From Colimorpha sp002372855 (GTDB lineage: Bacteria > Bacteroidota > Bacteroidia > Bacteroidales > P3), in NCBI GenBank assembly GCA_946621635.1, contig CAMOOR010000004.1, forward strand, positions 1-64,000: DNA of 64,000 bases. The letters run 5' to 3'. This document shows positions 39,582 through 46,955 of this stretch, piece by piece. Below the pieces are notes generated by a model. It saw only the letters and a program-made list of their open reading frames with translations, was not told where the DNA came from and did no database searches. The translations under genes were made by a program, and so were the position numbers. The stretch's first letter is position 1. Every line of letters starts with the position of its first letter.

Positions 39582-39719
39582 TTAGTCCTCGGCGTTGATG
39601 ATGGCTTTGTGCACAGCATTCCAGCCAGCGGCGGTGATACCCCAGTTGTTGGTGGAGTTCTTGTTGCCGTTGATGCGGACTTTTCTTCTCTTCACTTTTT
39701 TGTTAGCATTGATACCCAT
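39582..39719 (-). CDS. 45-residue basic protein, unknown
   Basis: From the ATG at 39719 the frame codes 45 residues, very basic at the start (MGINANKKVKRRKVRINGNK) and ending NWGITAAGWNAVHKAIINAED. A promoter with TATCTTTG lies at 39802-39795, giving a leader of about 70 nt. A longer frame to 39809 would start upstream of the promoter and is rejected. The charge suggests nucleic-acid or ribosome binding, or a peptide product. I do not recognise it. Confidence 0.65.
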   Translation of the reverse strand: MGINANKKVKRRKVRINGNKNSTNNWGITAAGWNAVHKAIINAED

Positions 39720-39794
39720 GGTGTATAATTTTTTATTGTTTATATACTTGATTGTCAGTTTGTAATCGGGATAACCCTCGAAACAAACGTGCTG

Positions 39795-39802
39795 CAAAGA
39801 TA
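39795..39802 (-). promoter_or_regulatory. Promoter of the 45-residue gene
   Basis: TATCTTTGCA on the minus strand, 76 bp before the start codon. Confidence 0.75.
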
Positions 39803-39836
39803 CTAACAATTTTTAAACTGGCCAAATTTTTTTTAT

Positions 39837-40688
39837 TCAGAAGCGTCCGGATGCTCCTCCTCCGCCAAAACCACCTCCGCCGAAACCGCCGAAGCCGCCG
39901 CCTCCGAATCCTCCGCCGAAGCCACCGCCGCCATGGCCTCCTCCGAAGCCTATGGGGAAGCCGCCGAAGAATATGCCGCCGTTGCTGCCGCCGGAGCCGC
40001 CGCCGCGGTTGTTGAACTCGTCGGGGTGCTTCTTGGCGTAGCGCAGCAGGAGGAAGATGCCGATGCCGATGATGCCGAAGAGAATGAGCGCGCCGATGGC
40101 CGAGCGTCGCTTGCCGGCGGCACGGTATTCGGCGTAGCTGTATTCGCCTCGCACGATGGGCTCGATGACCTCGAGGGCTTCCACGATGGCGCCGTAGTAG
40201 TCGCCTTCGCTGAGGGCGGGAATCATTTCGTCGTCGATGATGTGTTTGCAGGCCACGTCGGGCAGCGCGCCCTCAAGGCCGTAGCCTGTGGCGATGGCCA
40301 CAGCGCCCCAGTTCTCCTCCTCGGTCTTGCTTTTGATGAGGATGACCAGGCCGTTGTCGAAGGCCTTTTGGCCCACGCCCCAGGTCTGGCCGATGCGTTG
40401 GACCACGGCGTTCTCGTCGTCTCCGCCAAGGGTGGGGGTGATGACGACGAGTATCTGGTTCGACGTGGAGTCGTTGAAGGCCACCAGGTGACGCTCCAGT
40501 TGTTCGCGCTGGTCGTCGCTGAGGATGTGCGAGTAGTCGTTCACCAGCCGGTGGGTCTTCTCGGGCAGCCATTGGGCACTTGCCATCAGGGGCAGCACCA
40601 GCAGCAAAGCCAGCAAGACAGCCCTATAAGCCCAATATGACTTATAGGGCCTATATGACTTATATGACTTATGTGTCTTATATTGCAT
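39837..40688 (-). CDS. TPM domain (YgcG-like) membrane protein with glycine-rich tail
   Basis: The 283 residues have an unusual n-region coded by a tandem repeat (MQYKTHKSYKSYRPYKSYW), then a signal sequence ending ASAQ. The TPM fold follows (LVNDYSHILSDDQREQLERHL, ILVVITPTLGG, AIATGYGLEGALPDVACKHI), then a membrane helix (about 196-212) and a tail of GGGFGG repeats. TPM proteins are often paired with LemA, as here (17-nt gap), and are thought to act in the envelope, possibly in quality control or stress. Biochemical function is not established. Confidence 0.87.
   Translation of the reverse strand: MQYKTHKSYKSYRPYKSYWAYRAVLLALLLVLPLMASAQWLPEKTHRLVNDYSHILSDDQREQLERHLVAFNDSTSNQILVVITPTLGGDDENAVVQRIGQTWGVGQKAFDNGLVILIKSKTEEENWGAVAIATGYGLEGALPDVACKHIIDDEMIPALSEGDYYGAIVEALEVIEPIVRGEYSYAEYRAAGKRRSAIGALILFGIIGIGIFLLLRYAKKHPDEFNNRGGGSGGSNGGIFFGGFPIGFGGGHGGGGFGGGFGGGGFGGFGGGGFGGGGASGRF
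40623..40686. repeat. Tandem CTTATATGA/CCTATAAG repeat at a gene start (family I)
   Basis: Seven or so units of 9 bp code the YK/HK/SY dipeptides that form the first 20 codons of the TPM protein. They are related to 22036-22096. Confidence 0.75.
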
Positions 40689-40705
40689 ATAAGTTTTAGG
40701 TTGGT

Positions 40706-41305
40706 TTAGAAGTCGAACTTCACTTCGACGGGCTCTGCGGCCTCCTCGGGGGCGGTGAAGTAGCCCTTCTTCTCGAAGCCGAGCATGCCGGCGATGAGGC
40801 TCGTCGGGAAGCGGCGCAGCTTGGTGTTGTAGGCCTGGACGGCCTCGTTGAACTTGCCACGCTCCACGGCGATGCGGTTCTCGGTGCCCTCAAGCTGGGT
40901 CTGCAGGTCGCGGAAGCCTTGGGTGGCGGTCAGCTCGGGGTAGCGCTCCACGGTGACCTTGATGGTGTTGGCCACAGCCTTGGAGAGCTTGTCCTGGGCC
41001 TGCTGGTAGGCTTTGATCTGCTCCTCGCTCAGGGTCGAGGGGTCGACGGTGGCTTCCTGCACGCCGGCACGGGCGTTGGTGACCTCGGTCAGCACGCTCT
41101 TCTCGTAGTTGGCGGCGCCCTGCACGGTGTTCACCAGCTGCGGAATGAGGTCCATGCGGCGTTTGTAGACGTTCTCCACTTGGCTCCAGGCTTTGGAAAC
41201 GTTCTCCTCCTCGGTGACGAGTTTGTTGTTCACTCCGATGCCCCAGATGAAGGCAATGGCCACGACGGCAACGATGCCGATGATAGTAATGGTTTTCTTG
41301 CTCAT
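40706..41305 (-). CDS. lemA: LemA family protein
   Basis: The 199 residues start with one membrane helix (MSKKTITIIGIVAVVAIAFI) and continue with the long helical LemA domain, NNKLVTEEENVSKAWSQVEN, RRMDLIPQLVNTVQG, and a C-terminal FNEAVQAYNTKLRRFPTSLIAG. LemA is a membrane protein of unknown biochemical role, often beside TPM proteins. An ATG at 41353 would add 16 residues; the start at 41305 gives the family N-terminus. Confidence 0.9.
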   Translation of the reverse strand: MSKKTITIIGIVAVVAIAFIWGIGVNNKLVTEEENVSKAWSQVENVYKRRMDLIPQLVNTVQGAANYEKSVLTEVTNARAGVQEATVDPSTLSEEQIKAYQQAQDKLSKAVANTIKVTVERYPELTATQGFRDLQTQLEGTENRIAVERGKFNEAVQAYNTKLRRFPTSLIAGMLGFEKKGYFTAPEEAAEPVEVKFDF

Positions 41306-41382
41306 TTGTTGTTGTTTTTCTATTATGTCTTGGTTAACGCCGTTTTCTTTCATTTATTGTGTCCGTGGGCTTGAAACTTTAA

Positions 41383-41445
41383 AAAACGGCAGAAAGGGCC
41401 CCCAATCTATTGGACGGGGACCCTTTCTGTTGTCTTGTTTTTTTG
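41383..41445. terminator. Bidirectional terminator
   Basis: CAGAAAGGGCCCC (from 41390) pairs with GGGGACCCTTTCTG (41416-41429). T-runs follow on both strands (TTGTTTTTTT on plus, CCGTTTTTT on minus). It separates the T9SS remnant from lemA. Confidence 0.85.
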
Positions 41446-41456
41446 TGGATGTCTAG

Positions 41457-41640
41457 CGCACGATGACGATGCGTCGGGCCGGGCGGTCGCCCACCTTCAT
41501 CAGGTAGACGCCGGCGGCACCCATGGTGAACTCCGCTGCGGTGGGTGCGTCGGTCTGCGTACGCACACACCGCGCACGGCAAAGGAGTAGTAGGTGTTGG
41601 CATCTAGACTGTTGACGGTGAGGAAGGTGTCGGTGACTTA
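41457..41640 (-). pseudogene. Degenerate C-terminus of a T9SS cargo protein
   Basis: On the minus strand the end of the segment reads MGAAGVYLMKVGDRPARRIV plus IVR and a stop, which is the terminal strand pattern of T9SS type A sorting domains. Just upstream but in another frame is a fibronectin-III-like stretch, TFLTVNSLDANTYYSFAVRG. A frameshift lies near 41565-41575, where 'GVCVR' is shared. No further homology is seen upstream; a family A hairpin begins 64 bp away. It looks like the stump left after deletion of a secreted-protein gene. Confidence 0.65.
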
Positions 41641-41703
41641 CAAAAATTTCCGAATATGCATGCCCTGGAAAACATATTTTTCTTCGTCTCTCGTTAAGAT
41701 GGG

Positions 41704-41873
41704 CCCGAGAGGGGTCGAAGAGGTACATAATTCGGCATTTCTTATATTGTTCTTATATCGTTCTCATATCGTTCTCATATACTTCTCATATACTTCTTAT
41801 ATCACCTATATAAGAACTATATGAGAAGTATATAGGAAGGATATAAGAAGGGACGTATTATGTCCCTCTCGGG
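41704..41873. repeat. Long hairpin repeat built of 11-bp units (family A)
   Basis: Here the element extends to outer arms CCCGAGAGGG and CCCTCTCGGG, enclosing TACATAAT/ATTATGT and the 11-bp units TTCTTATATCG, TTCTCATATCG and TTCTCATATAC with their complements. Confidence 0.88.
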
Positions 41874-41896
41874 TGGGTGTGGGGTGGGGGAGGGAG

Positions 41897-41929
41897 ACGA
41901 AAAACGCCGCCCTGCGAGATGGCGGCGTT
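41897..41929 (-). terminator. Terminator of the DUF4301 gene
   Basis: On the minus strand AACGCCGCC pairs with GGCGGCGTT and is followed by TTTCGTC, 43 bp after the stop codon. Confidence 0.8.
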
Positions 41930-41971
41930 GGGATGAGGTTGGGGATTGTTTTCCAGGTTGTTGTCCGTCTG

Positions 41972-43498
41972 TCAGCCTTCGAGGTGCTCTTTGCGCAGAA
42001 GGTCGTTGACGGTTTTGACGGGGTTGAAGGTGGCCACGGGCACCTCGACGAAGAGGGTGATCCAGTGGGCCATGGCTCCGTTCCAGAGGCCGGGCAGTTC
42101 CTGCGACTTGACGGTCATGGCGCCTTTGCTCTTTTTGCTGATGAAGCCGGTCTGCGGGTCGACGTACAGCCGGAGGTCGAAGTAGCGTCCGCGGTAGTTC
42201 TTGGTGCTGCAGACCAGGTCGACGGGGTTGAAATGGGTCGAGGCCTGGAAGATGGCTTCCTGCTGCGGGTCGTTGTGGTTGACCTGGGCCGATTCGACCA
42301 CCTGGAGGCTTCTATTACCCATGGAATCAATGGTGTAGAAGGGACCGCCCCCAGGTTCGCCAAGGTTTTTCACCATGCCGCAGATGCGCATGGGGCGGTT
42401 GAGCAGGTTGTGGAGCGTGCGGGCATCGCAACCCTCTGGTACCATGATGTTAAAGTCCTTTTGGGCCGTGCGGATAAGCTTGGCGAGGGTCTTGTTGTCG
42501 GGCTTGGTGTCGAGGGTGCGGAGCATGTCGAAACATTTTTCGCGCAGTTCGAGCAGCATGCCGGCAAGCACCTGCTTGTATATCACGGTGGTATGCTTCA
42601 TCCAGTCGGGCACCACGTTGTCGATGTTCTTCACGAAGATGAGGTCGGCGTGCTGCTCGTTGAGGTTCTCGATGAGGGCGCCGTGGCCACCGGGACGGAA
42701 CACGAGGCGTCCTTCTTCGTCGCGCACGGGCTGGTTCTGCTCGTCGACGGCGATGATGTCGGTGTAATGTTTTTGTTCCGAGAATGTTATGTGCAGTTTG
42801 ATGCCGAAGGTGCTCTCGTAGTACTGCTTCACCTCGGCGATCTTGCGGCGGAAGGCGGAGCGGTGCTCGGGCGAGATGGTAAAGTGCAGGTTGACAGTGT
42901 TGTCGCTGCATTTGGCGTAGAGTGCGCCCTCGACAATGTGCTCCTCGAGGGGTGTGCGCTGCACGGCGCCGTAGCGGTGGAATTTCAGCAGGGCTTTGGG
43001 CAGGCTGCCGTAGCCGAGGTACTGTTCCTTGAGGAGGAAGTTGATGACGGTGCTGTAGTCGCCGCGCTGGAGGTATTCCTCGATGTCGAGGTCGGCGGCT
43101 TCCATTGTGGCTTTCAGGTCGTTGAAGAAGGCGAAGGTGTGGATGTTCTCCAGGAAGGTCTGCACCTCGGGAAACTCTTTGGCAAAGTTGCCCGCCACGC
43201 CGAAGTAGGTGGCGGTGAAGCTGTAAAGGTCTTTGAACATGCGCGTTGCAGCGCCGGAGGCGGGGACGAACTTCAGCAGTTTCTTGCCGCGTCCGAGGGT
43301 GCGGTACTGTTTCTCGTAGCGGGCTATCTCCTTGTCGGCGAGGCGGATGATGCCATTGTTGTCGGGAGTGGCGGCGGCGTCGAGGTGGCTCTTGGGGAAG
43401 CCCTGTTTGAAGTTGTCAATCTGGTGCTGTACGGCATCGGCCGTCAGGCCCATCTGTTCGAGTTGTAGGAGGTCTTGTTCAGTGGGTGTAAACTTCAT
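41972..43498 (-). CDS. DUF4301 family protein
   Basis: This 508-residue cytoplasmic protein matches DUF4301, widespread in Bacteroidota. It opens with TEQDLLQLEQMGLTADAVQ and contains KFVPASGAATRMFKDLYSF, a segment resembling the sugar-nucleotide pyrophosphorylase loop. Further blocks are VFRPGGHGALIENLNEQHAD and CGMVKNLGEPGGGPFY. Together these suggest a nucleotidyltransferase-like fold acting on a sugar phosphate. No substrate is established. It stands alone, with its own terminator. Confidence 0.9.
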   Translation of the reverse strand: MKFTPTEQDLLQLEQMGLTADAVQHQIDNFKQGFPKSHLDAAATPDNNGIIRLADKEIARYEKQYRTLGRGKKLLKFVPASGAATRMFKDLYSFTATYFGVAGNFAKEFPEVQTFLENIHTFAFFNDLKATMEAADLDIEEYLQRGDYSTVINFLLKEQYLGYGSLPKALLKFHRYGAVQRTPLEEHIVEGALYAKCSDNTVNLHFTISPEHRSAFRRKIAEVKQYYESTFGIKLHITFSEQKHYTDIIAVDEQNQPVRDEEGRLVFRPGGHGALIENLNEQHADLIFVKNIDNVVPDWMKHTTVIYKQVLAGMLLELREKCFDMLRTLDTKPDNKTLAKLIRTAQKDFNIMVPEGCDARTLHNLLNRPMRICGMVKNLGEPGGGPFYTIDSMGNRSLQVVESAQVNHNDPQQEAIFQASTHFNPVDLVCSTKNYRGRYFDLRLYVDPQTGFISKKSKGAMTVKSQELPGLWNGAMAHWITLFVEVPVATFNPVKTVNDLLRKEHLEG

Positions 43499-43518
43499 GG
43501 TCTATGATATTTACGTAA

Positions 43519-43929
43519 TTAATAGTAGACTTGGCTGCTGAGGGTGATTTTGGCGGGGATGGTCTCGCCTTCGACGAGGCGCACGGAGGTTTCGCCGCGA
43601 CGTTCGCCGGCCGGCTGGTCGCCGTTGTAGAGCTGCAGCTTGGCTTTGATTTTCACGATGGCGGGGGCCGAGAAATAGGTGGAGTAGACGCCGTCGCTGC
43701 CGGTGACGCCCTGGGCGTGCACGGTGCCGCCGTCCTGATACACCTCGACAACCGCACCGGCAATGCCGGGACCGGATGTCATTTCGCCAGAAATCGGGTT
43801 TACGGTGCCCTCGTCGACCACATTGACGTCCAGATAGCAGTTTGTATCCTTGTCGCAGGAGCTAAAAAATGCCATCGGTAAAATGCTGAAAAACAGGGCG
43901 AGGGAAAAGATGAAATTTTTTTTCTTCAT
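43519..43929 (-). CDS. Small lipoprotein with carboxypeptidase-regulatory-like fold
   Basis: The 136 residues have a lipoprotein signal ending FFSSC (acylated Cys25) and a single beta-sandwich domain with GIAGAVVEVYQDGGTV and GVTGSDGVYSTYFSAPAIV, the pattern of CarboxypepD_reg or Cna-B-like folds. It is likely an outer- or inner-membrane lipoprotein of unknown role. Its promoter (TAATTTTG, 43990-43983 on the minus strand) overlaps that of the cyclophilin gene. Confidence 0.75.
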   Translation of the reverse strand: MKKKNFIFSLALFFSILPMAFFSSCDKDTNCYLDVNVVDEGTVNPISGEMTSGPGIAGAVVEVYQDGGTVHAQGVTGSDGVYSTYFSAPAIVKIKAKLQLYNGDQPAGERRGETSVRLVEGETIPAKITLSSQVYY

Positions 43930-43947
43930 AAAACTATGATTTTTTGC

Positions 43948-43990
43948 TTGTTGTTTCTATTTTTATTCTTATTTTTGCATTGCAAAATTA
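43948..43990. promoter_or_regulatory. Overlapping divergent promoters
   Basis: Plus strand: TTG 43948-43950, then TATTTTTG 43970-43977 (19-nt gap). Minus strand: TAATTTTG 43990-43983. The two -7 boxes are five bases apart, so the two transcripts must compete. Confidence 0.7.
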
Positions 43991-44011
43991 GTAAAATTAT
44001 TCTATTGACAG

Positions 44012-44698
44012 ATGAAAAAGTTATATTTTTTGGCAATTTTTTTGTTTGCCGCCTTTCTTGGAAACTCGCAAGTGCTTGTAAAACAGCAGAAAGAAAGCTG
44101 TAAGGGTACCCGGGTGGAAATGGTCACCAACTACGGCAGAATTGTGCTTTTGCTGTACGACGAGACCCCTTTGCACCGCGACAATTTCATAAAATTGGCC
44201 ACGAACCGTGTGTTTGACGGGCTGCTTTTCCACCGGGTCATCGAGAAGTTCATGATTCAGGGCGGCGACCCCACATCGAAGGATGCAGAACCCGGCAAGA
44301 TGCTGGGCGACGGCACGTTGGGATACAATATTCCCGCCGAGTTCCGTCCGGAACTCTTCCACAAGCGCGGAGCCTTGTGCGCCGCCCGCGAAGGCGACAT
44401 GGTGAACCCCAAAAAGGAGTCGTCGGCGTCGCAGTTCTACATTGTCCAGGGTCGTGTGTGGAACACGGAAGAGCTTGACAACCTGCAGAAAAGGATGAAA
44501 AGGGAGATTTCCGCCGAGCAGCGCGACGTCTATACCACGATCGGCGGCACGCCGTTCCTCGACGGTGAGTATACCGTTTTCGGGGAAGTGATTGAGGGCA
44601 TGGAGGTTGTGGACAAGATTGCCGCCGTGAAATGTGACAAGAACGACCGTCCGCTGGAGGACGTCAGAATCGAAAAAGTGATTGTGATTAAAAAGTAA
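44012..44698 (+). CDS. Cyclophilin-type peptidyl-prolyl isomerase, exported
   Basis: The 228 residues have a signal peptide (MKKLYFLAIFLFAAFLGNSQ) and a cyclophilin domain: YGRIVLLLYDETPLHRDNFI, FDGLLFHRVIEKFMIQGGDP (with the catalytic Arg in FHRV), SSASQFYIVQG and GEYTVFGEVIEGMEVVDKI. It speeds proline isomerisation in proteins folding in the periplasm. A 35-residue insertion after the QFYIVQG strand (TEELDNLQKRMKREISAEQR) is common in Bacteroidota members. It lies 7 nt ahead of pheS. Confidence 0.93.
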   Translation: MKKLYFLAIFLFAAFLGNSQVLVKQQKESCKGTRVEMVTNYGRIVLLLYDETPLHRDNFIKLATNRVFDGLLFHRVIEKFMIQGGDPTSKDAEPGKMLGDGTLGYNIPAEFRPELFHKRGALCAAREGDMVNPKKESSASQFYIVQGRVWNTEELDNLQKRMKREISAEQRDVYTTIGGTPFLDGEYTVFGEVIEGMEVVDKIAAVKCDKNDRPLEDVRIEKVIVIKK

Positions 44699-44705
44699 TA
44701 CTAAT

Positions 44706-45749
44706 ATGCTGAAAGATCTTATTTCGCAGTACATTGAAGAGATTCGTTCCACCCATATCGAGGAGTTCAAGGACAAGGCTGCCGAGGTGGAACAGTTCCG
44801 TGTGAAGTTCCTGGGCCGCAAGGGCGTGATGAACGAGCTGTTCGAGCAGTTCAAGGCCCTGCCCAACGAGCAGAAGAAAGAGATGGGCATTGCCCTCAAC
44901 GAGCTGAAAAACGCCGCTTTGGCCCGCGTCGAGGAGTTCAAGAACTACGTCGAGGAGAAGATGGATGCCGAAGAGCACCACGACCTGACGCTCCCCGCCG
45001 ACCTGGCCGGCCGTGGCAGCCGTCATGTATTGTCGGTGACAATGAACGAGATAGCCGAGATTTTTGCCCGCATCGGTTTCACCGTCGAGGAGTCGGTGGA
45101 GATTGAGGACGATTGGCACCTGTTCTCGGCCCTGAATTTCCCTCCCGACCACCCGGCCCGCGACATGCAGGACACCTTCTTCGTGGAGAAAGAGGAAGGC
45201 AGGCAGGAGGTGGCGTTGAGAACGCACACCTCGTCGGTGCAGGTGCGTGTGATGGAGACCCACAAGCCCCCCATCCGCATCATTGCCCCCGGCCGCGTGT
45301 TCCGCAACGAGGCCATCAGCGCCCGTGCACACTGCATCTTCCATCAGGTGGAGGCCCTCTATGTGGACAAGCATGTCACCTTCGCCGACCTGAAACAGAC
45401 GCTGCTCTATTTCGCCAAGGAGATGTTCGGCGAACAGACGCAGATACGCCTAAGACCCAGCTATTTCCCGTTTACCGAACCCAGCGCGGAGATGGACATC
45501 TCGTGCAATATCTGCGGCGGCAAGGGCTGCAATATCTGCAAGGGTACCGGCTGGCTGGAGATTCTCGGCTGCGGCATGGTGGACCCCAACGTGCTGGAGG
45601 CCTGTGGCATAGACAGCAAGGAGTACAGCGGCTTCGCCCTCGGCATGGGTGTGGAGCGCATGGCCATGCTGAAATACCAGATCCGCGACCTGCGTCTCTA
45701 CTTCGAGAACGACCTGCGGTTCCTGCACCAGTTTGACAATATCATTTAA
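44706..45749 (+). CDS. pheS: Phenylalanyl-tRNA synthetase alpha subunit
   Basis: PheS forms the catalytic half of the alpha2-beta2 synthetase that charges tRNA-Phe. The 347 residues show an N-terminal coiled coil, HPARDMQDTFF, motif 2 GRVFRNEAISARAHCIFHQVE (quoted by GRVFRNEAISARAHCIFHQV) and motif 3 GFALGMGVERMAMLKY. The CNICGGKGCNICKGTGW insert is the zinc-like cysteine group usual in this phylum. Genes for the beta subunit are not in the window. Confidence 0.96.
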   Translation: MLKDLISQYIEEIRSTHIEEFKDKAAEVEQFRVKFLGRKGVMNELFEQFKALPNEQKKEMGIALNELKNAALARVEEFKNYVEEKMDAEEHHDLTLPADLAGRGSRHVLSVTMNEIAEIFARIGFTVEESVEIEDDWHLFSALNFPPDHPARDMQDTFFVEKEEGRQEVALRTHTSSVQVRVMETHKPPIRIIAPGRVFRNEAISARAHCIFHQVEALYVDKHVTFADLKQTLLYFAKEMFGEQTQIRLRPSYFPFTEPSAEMDISCNICGGKGCNICKGTGWLEILGCGMVDPNVLEACGIDSKEYSGFALGMGVERMAMLKYQIRDLRLYFENDLRFLHQFDNII

Positions 45750-45762
45750 AGAGATACAAACC

Positions 45763-46113
45763 TTGGCTACCATAGCGATAAACGATATGCGCTTCTATGC
45801 GCACCATGGCTGTTTTGAACAGGAACGCGCCATCGGGACGCACTTCCGAGTGGACCTTGTGTTCGAGACCGATACGACGAAGGCGGAAGTGACTGACAAC
45901 ATTGAAGATACGGTGAGCTACCTGGATGTGTACCAGGTGGTGAAACGCGAGATGGAAATCCCCTCCAATTTGCTGGAGCATGTGGCTCGCAGAATAGGGG
46001 AGGGGGTAAGGTCCTCGTTTCTGGCGGTGACGTCGGTGAGAGTGAAGGTGAGCAAGCTCAATCCGCCCCTGGGAGGGCAGATGGAGTCGGTGAGCGTGGA
46101 GATGGCGCTATAG
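45763..46113 (+). CDS. folB: Dihydroneopterin aldolase
   Basis: FolB cleaves dihydroneopterin to hydroxymethyldihydropterin in folate synthesis. The 116 residues contain INDMRFYAHHGCFEQERAIG, the EDTVSYLDVYQVVKREM block, LLEHVARRIGEGV with the catalytic region, and KLNPPLGGQ near the end, as in the family. The frame starts with TTG at 45763, 13 nt after pheS, since no in-frame ATG precedes the conserved residues except Met9. It ends six bases inside the opposing radC. Confidence 0.9.
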   Translation: MATIAINDMRFYAHHGCFEQERAIGTHFRVDLVFETDTTKAEVTDNIEDTVSYLDVYQVVKREMEIPSNLLEHVARRIGEGVRSSFLAVTSVRVKVSKLNPPLGGQMESVSVEMAL

Positions 46114-46821
46114 GTATCCGTTGTCGTGGAAACTGAAATAGTCGGCCTTGCCTGCAGGGCCGATGGCGATGATCAGGTGGTCGCGGAGCTTGATTTCCAG
46201 CAGATTGCCTGCTTGCGTTATTCTCTTTGTCAACTCTTTGTCCTCGCGGCTGGCGACGAGCGAGCCGGAGGGGTGGTTGTGTGCCACCATGAGGGCCACG
46301 GCTTTGCACTCGATGGCGCCGCGGAAGAGGATGCGGAGGTCGACGGGGGTGCCGGTGATGCCGCCCATGGAGATGCGCTGGCGCCCCAGCACCTTGCCGC
46401 GGTTGCTCAAGTAGACGGCCCAGAACTCCTCGTGGTCGAGGTCGGCAATGAGGGGCGTCATGTAGGAGAAGAAGGTGGTGCTGTCGTTGAGGATCACCTC
46501 TTTGTCGTTGCCGATTTCGCCGTGCATGCGCCATCCGAGTTCGAGGGCTGCCATGAGGGTGGTGGCTTTGGCGGGGCCGACGCCCTTGATGGCGCTGAGT
46601 TGGCTGAACTCCAGTTGGGAAAGATTGGTCAGCTTGTTGCCTGAAAACGAGAGCACTTCCTTGGCTACTTCGACGACACTTTTGCCGCGCAGTCCGCTGC
46701 GCAGGAGGATGGCAATCAGCTCGGCGTTGGTGAGCTCCTTTTTGCCCTTGTTGAGCATTTTTTCGCGGGGTTTGTCCTCGTCGGCCCACTCCTTGAGGGT
46801 GAGAGAAAAATTTTCGTTCAT
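46108..46821 (-). CDS. radC: RadC family JAB-domain protein
   Basis: The 237 residues have an N-terminal helix-hairpin-helix (LSAIKGVGPAKATTLMAALE) and a C-terminal JAB/MPN domain with the metal motif AHNHPSGSLVASREDKEL. It was once thought to act in DNA repair; its real role is unknown. The start at 46821 is chosen because the longer frame would begin in the promoter TATCTTTG (46857-46850 on the minus strand). Confidence 0.93.
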   Translation of the reverse strand: MNENFSLTLKEWADEDKPREKMLNKGKKELTNAELIAILLRSGLRGKSVVEVAKEVLSFSGNKLTNLSQLEFSQLSAIKGVGPAKATTLMAALELGWRMHGEIGNDKEVILNDSTTFFSYMTPLIADLDHEEFWAVYLSNRGKVLGRQRISMGGITGTPVDLRILFRGAIECKAVALMVAHNHPSGSLVASREDKELTKRITQAGNLLEIKLRDHLIIAIGPAGKADYFSFHDNGYL

Positions 46822-46849
46822 ATCTTGCTGTAACTCTACAATTTTTGTG

Positions 46850-46908
46850 CAAAGATACATGTTTTTTTTCGATTTCTGTTGCTATGTCAAATATTTTTCT
46901 TATTTTTG
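46850..46908. promoter_or_regulatory. Divergent promoters of radC and secDF
   Basis: Minus strand TATCTTTGC at 46857-46849. Plus strand TTG 46879-46881, then TATTTTTG 46901-46908 with a 19-nt gap. Confidence 0.78.
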
Positions 46909-46955
46909 CACATTCAAAGTGAATATAATAAAAAACATAAATTTATAGATAAAGT

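Noticed and set aside
39720..39809. N-terminal extension of the 45-residue basic protein
   Set aside because: The extension would begin upstream of the TATCTTTG promoter.
41457..41728. A 91-residue protein on the minus strand
   Set aside because: Only its last 30 residues make sense (sorting-domain strand); the rest is out of frame with a fibronectin-like fragment, so it is treated as a remnant.
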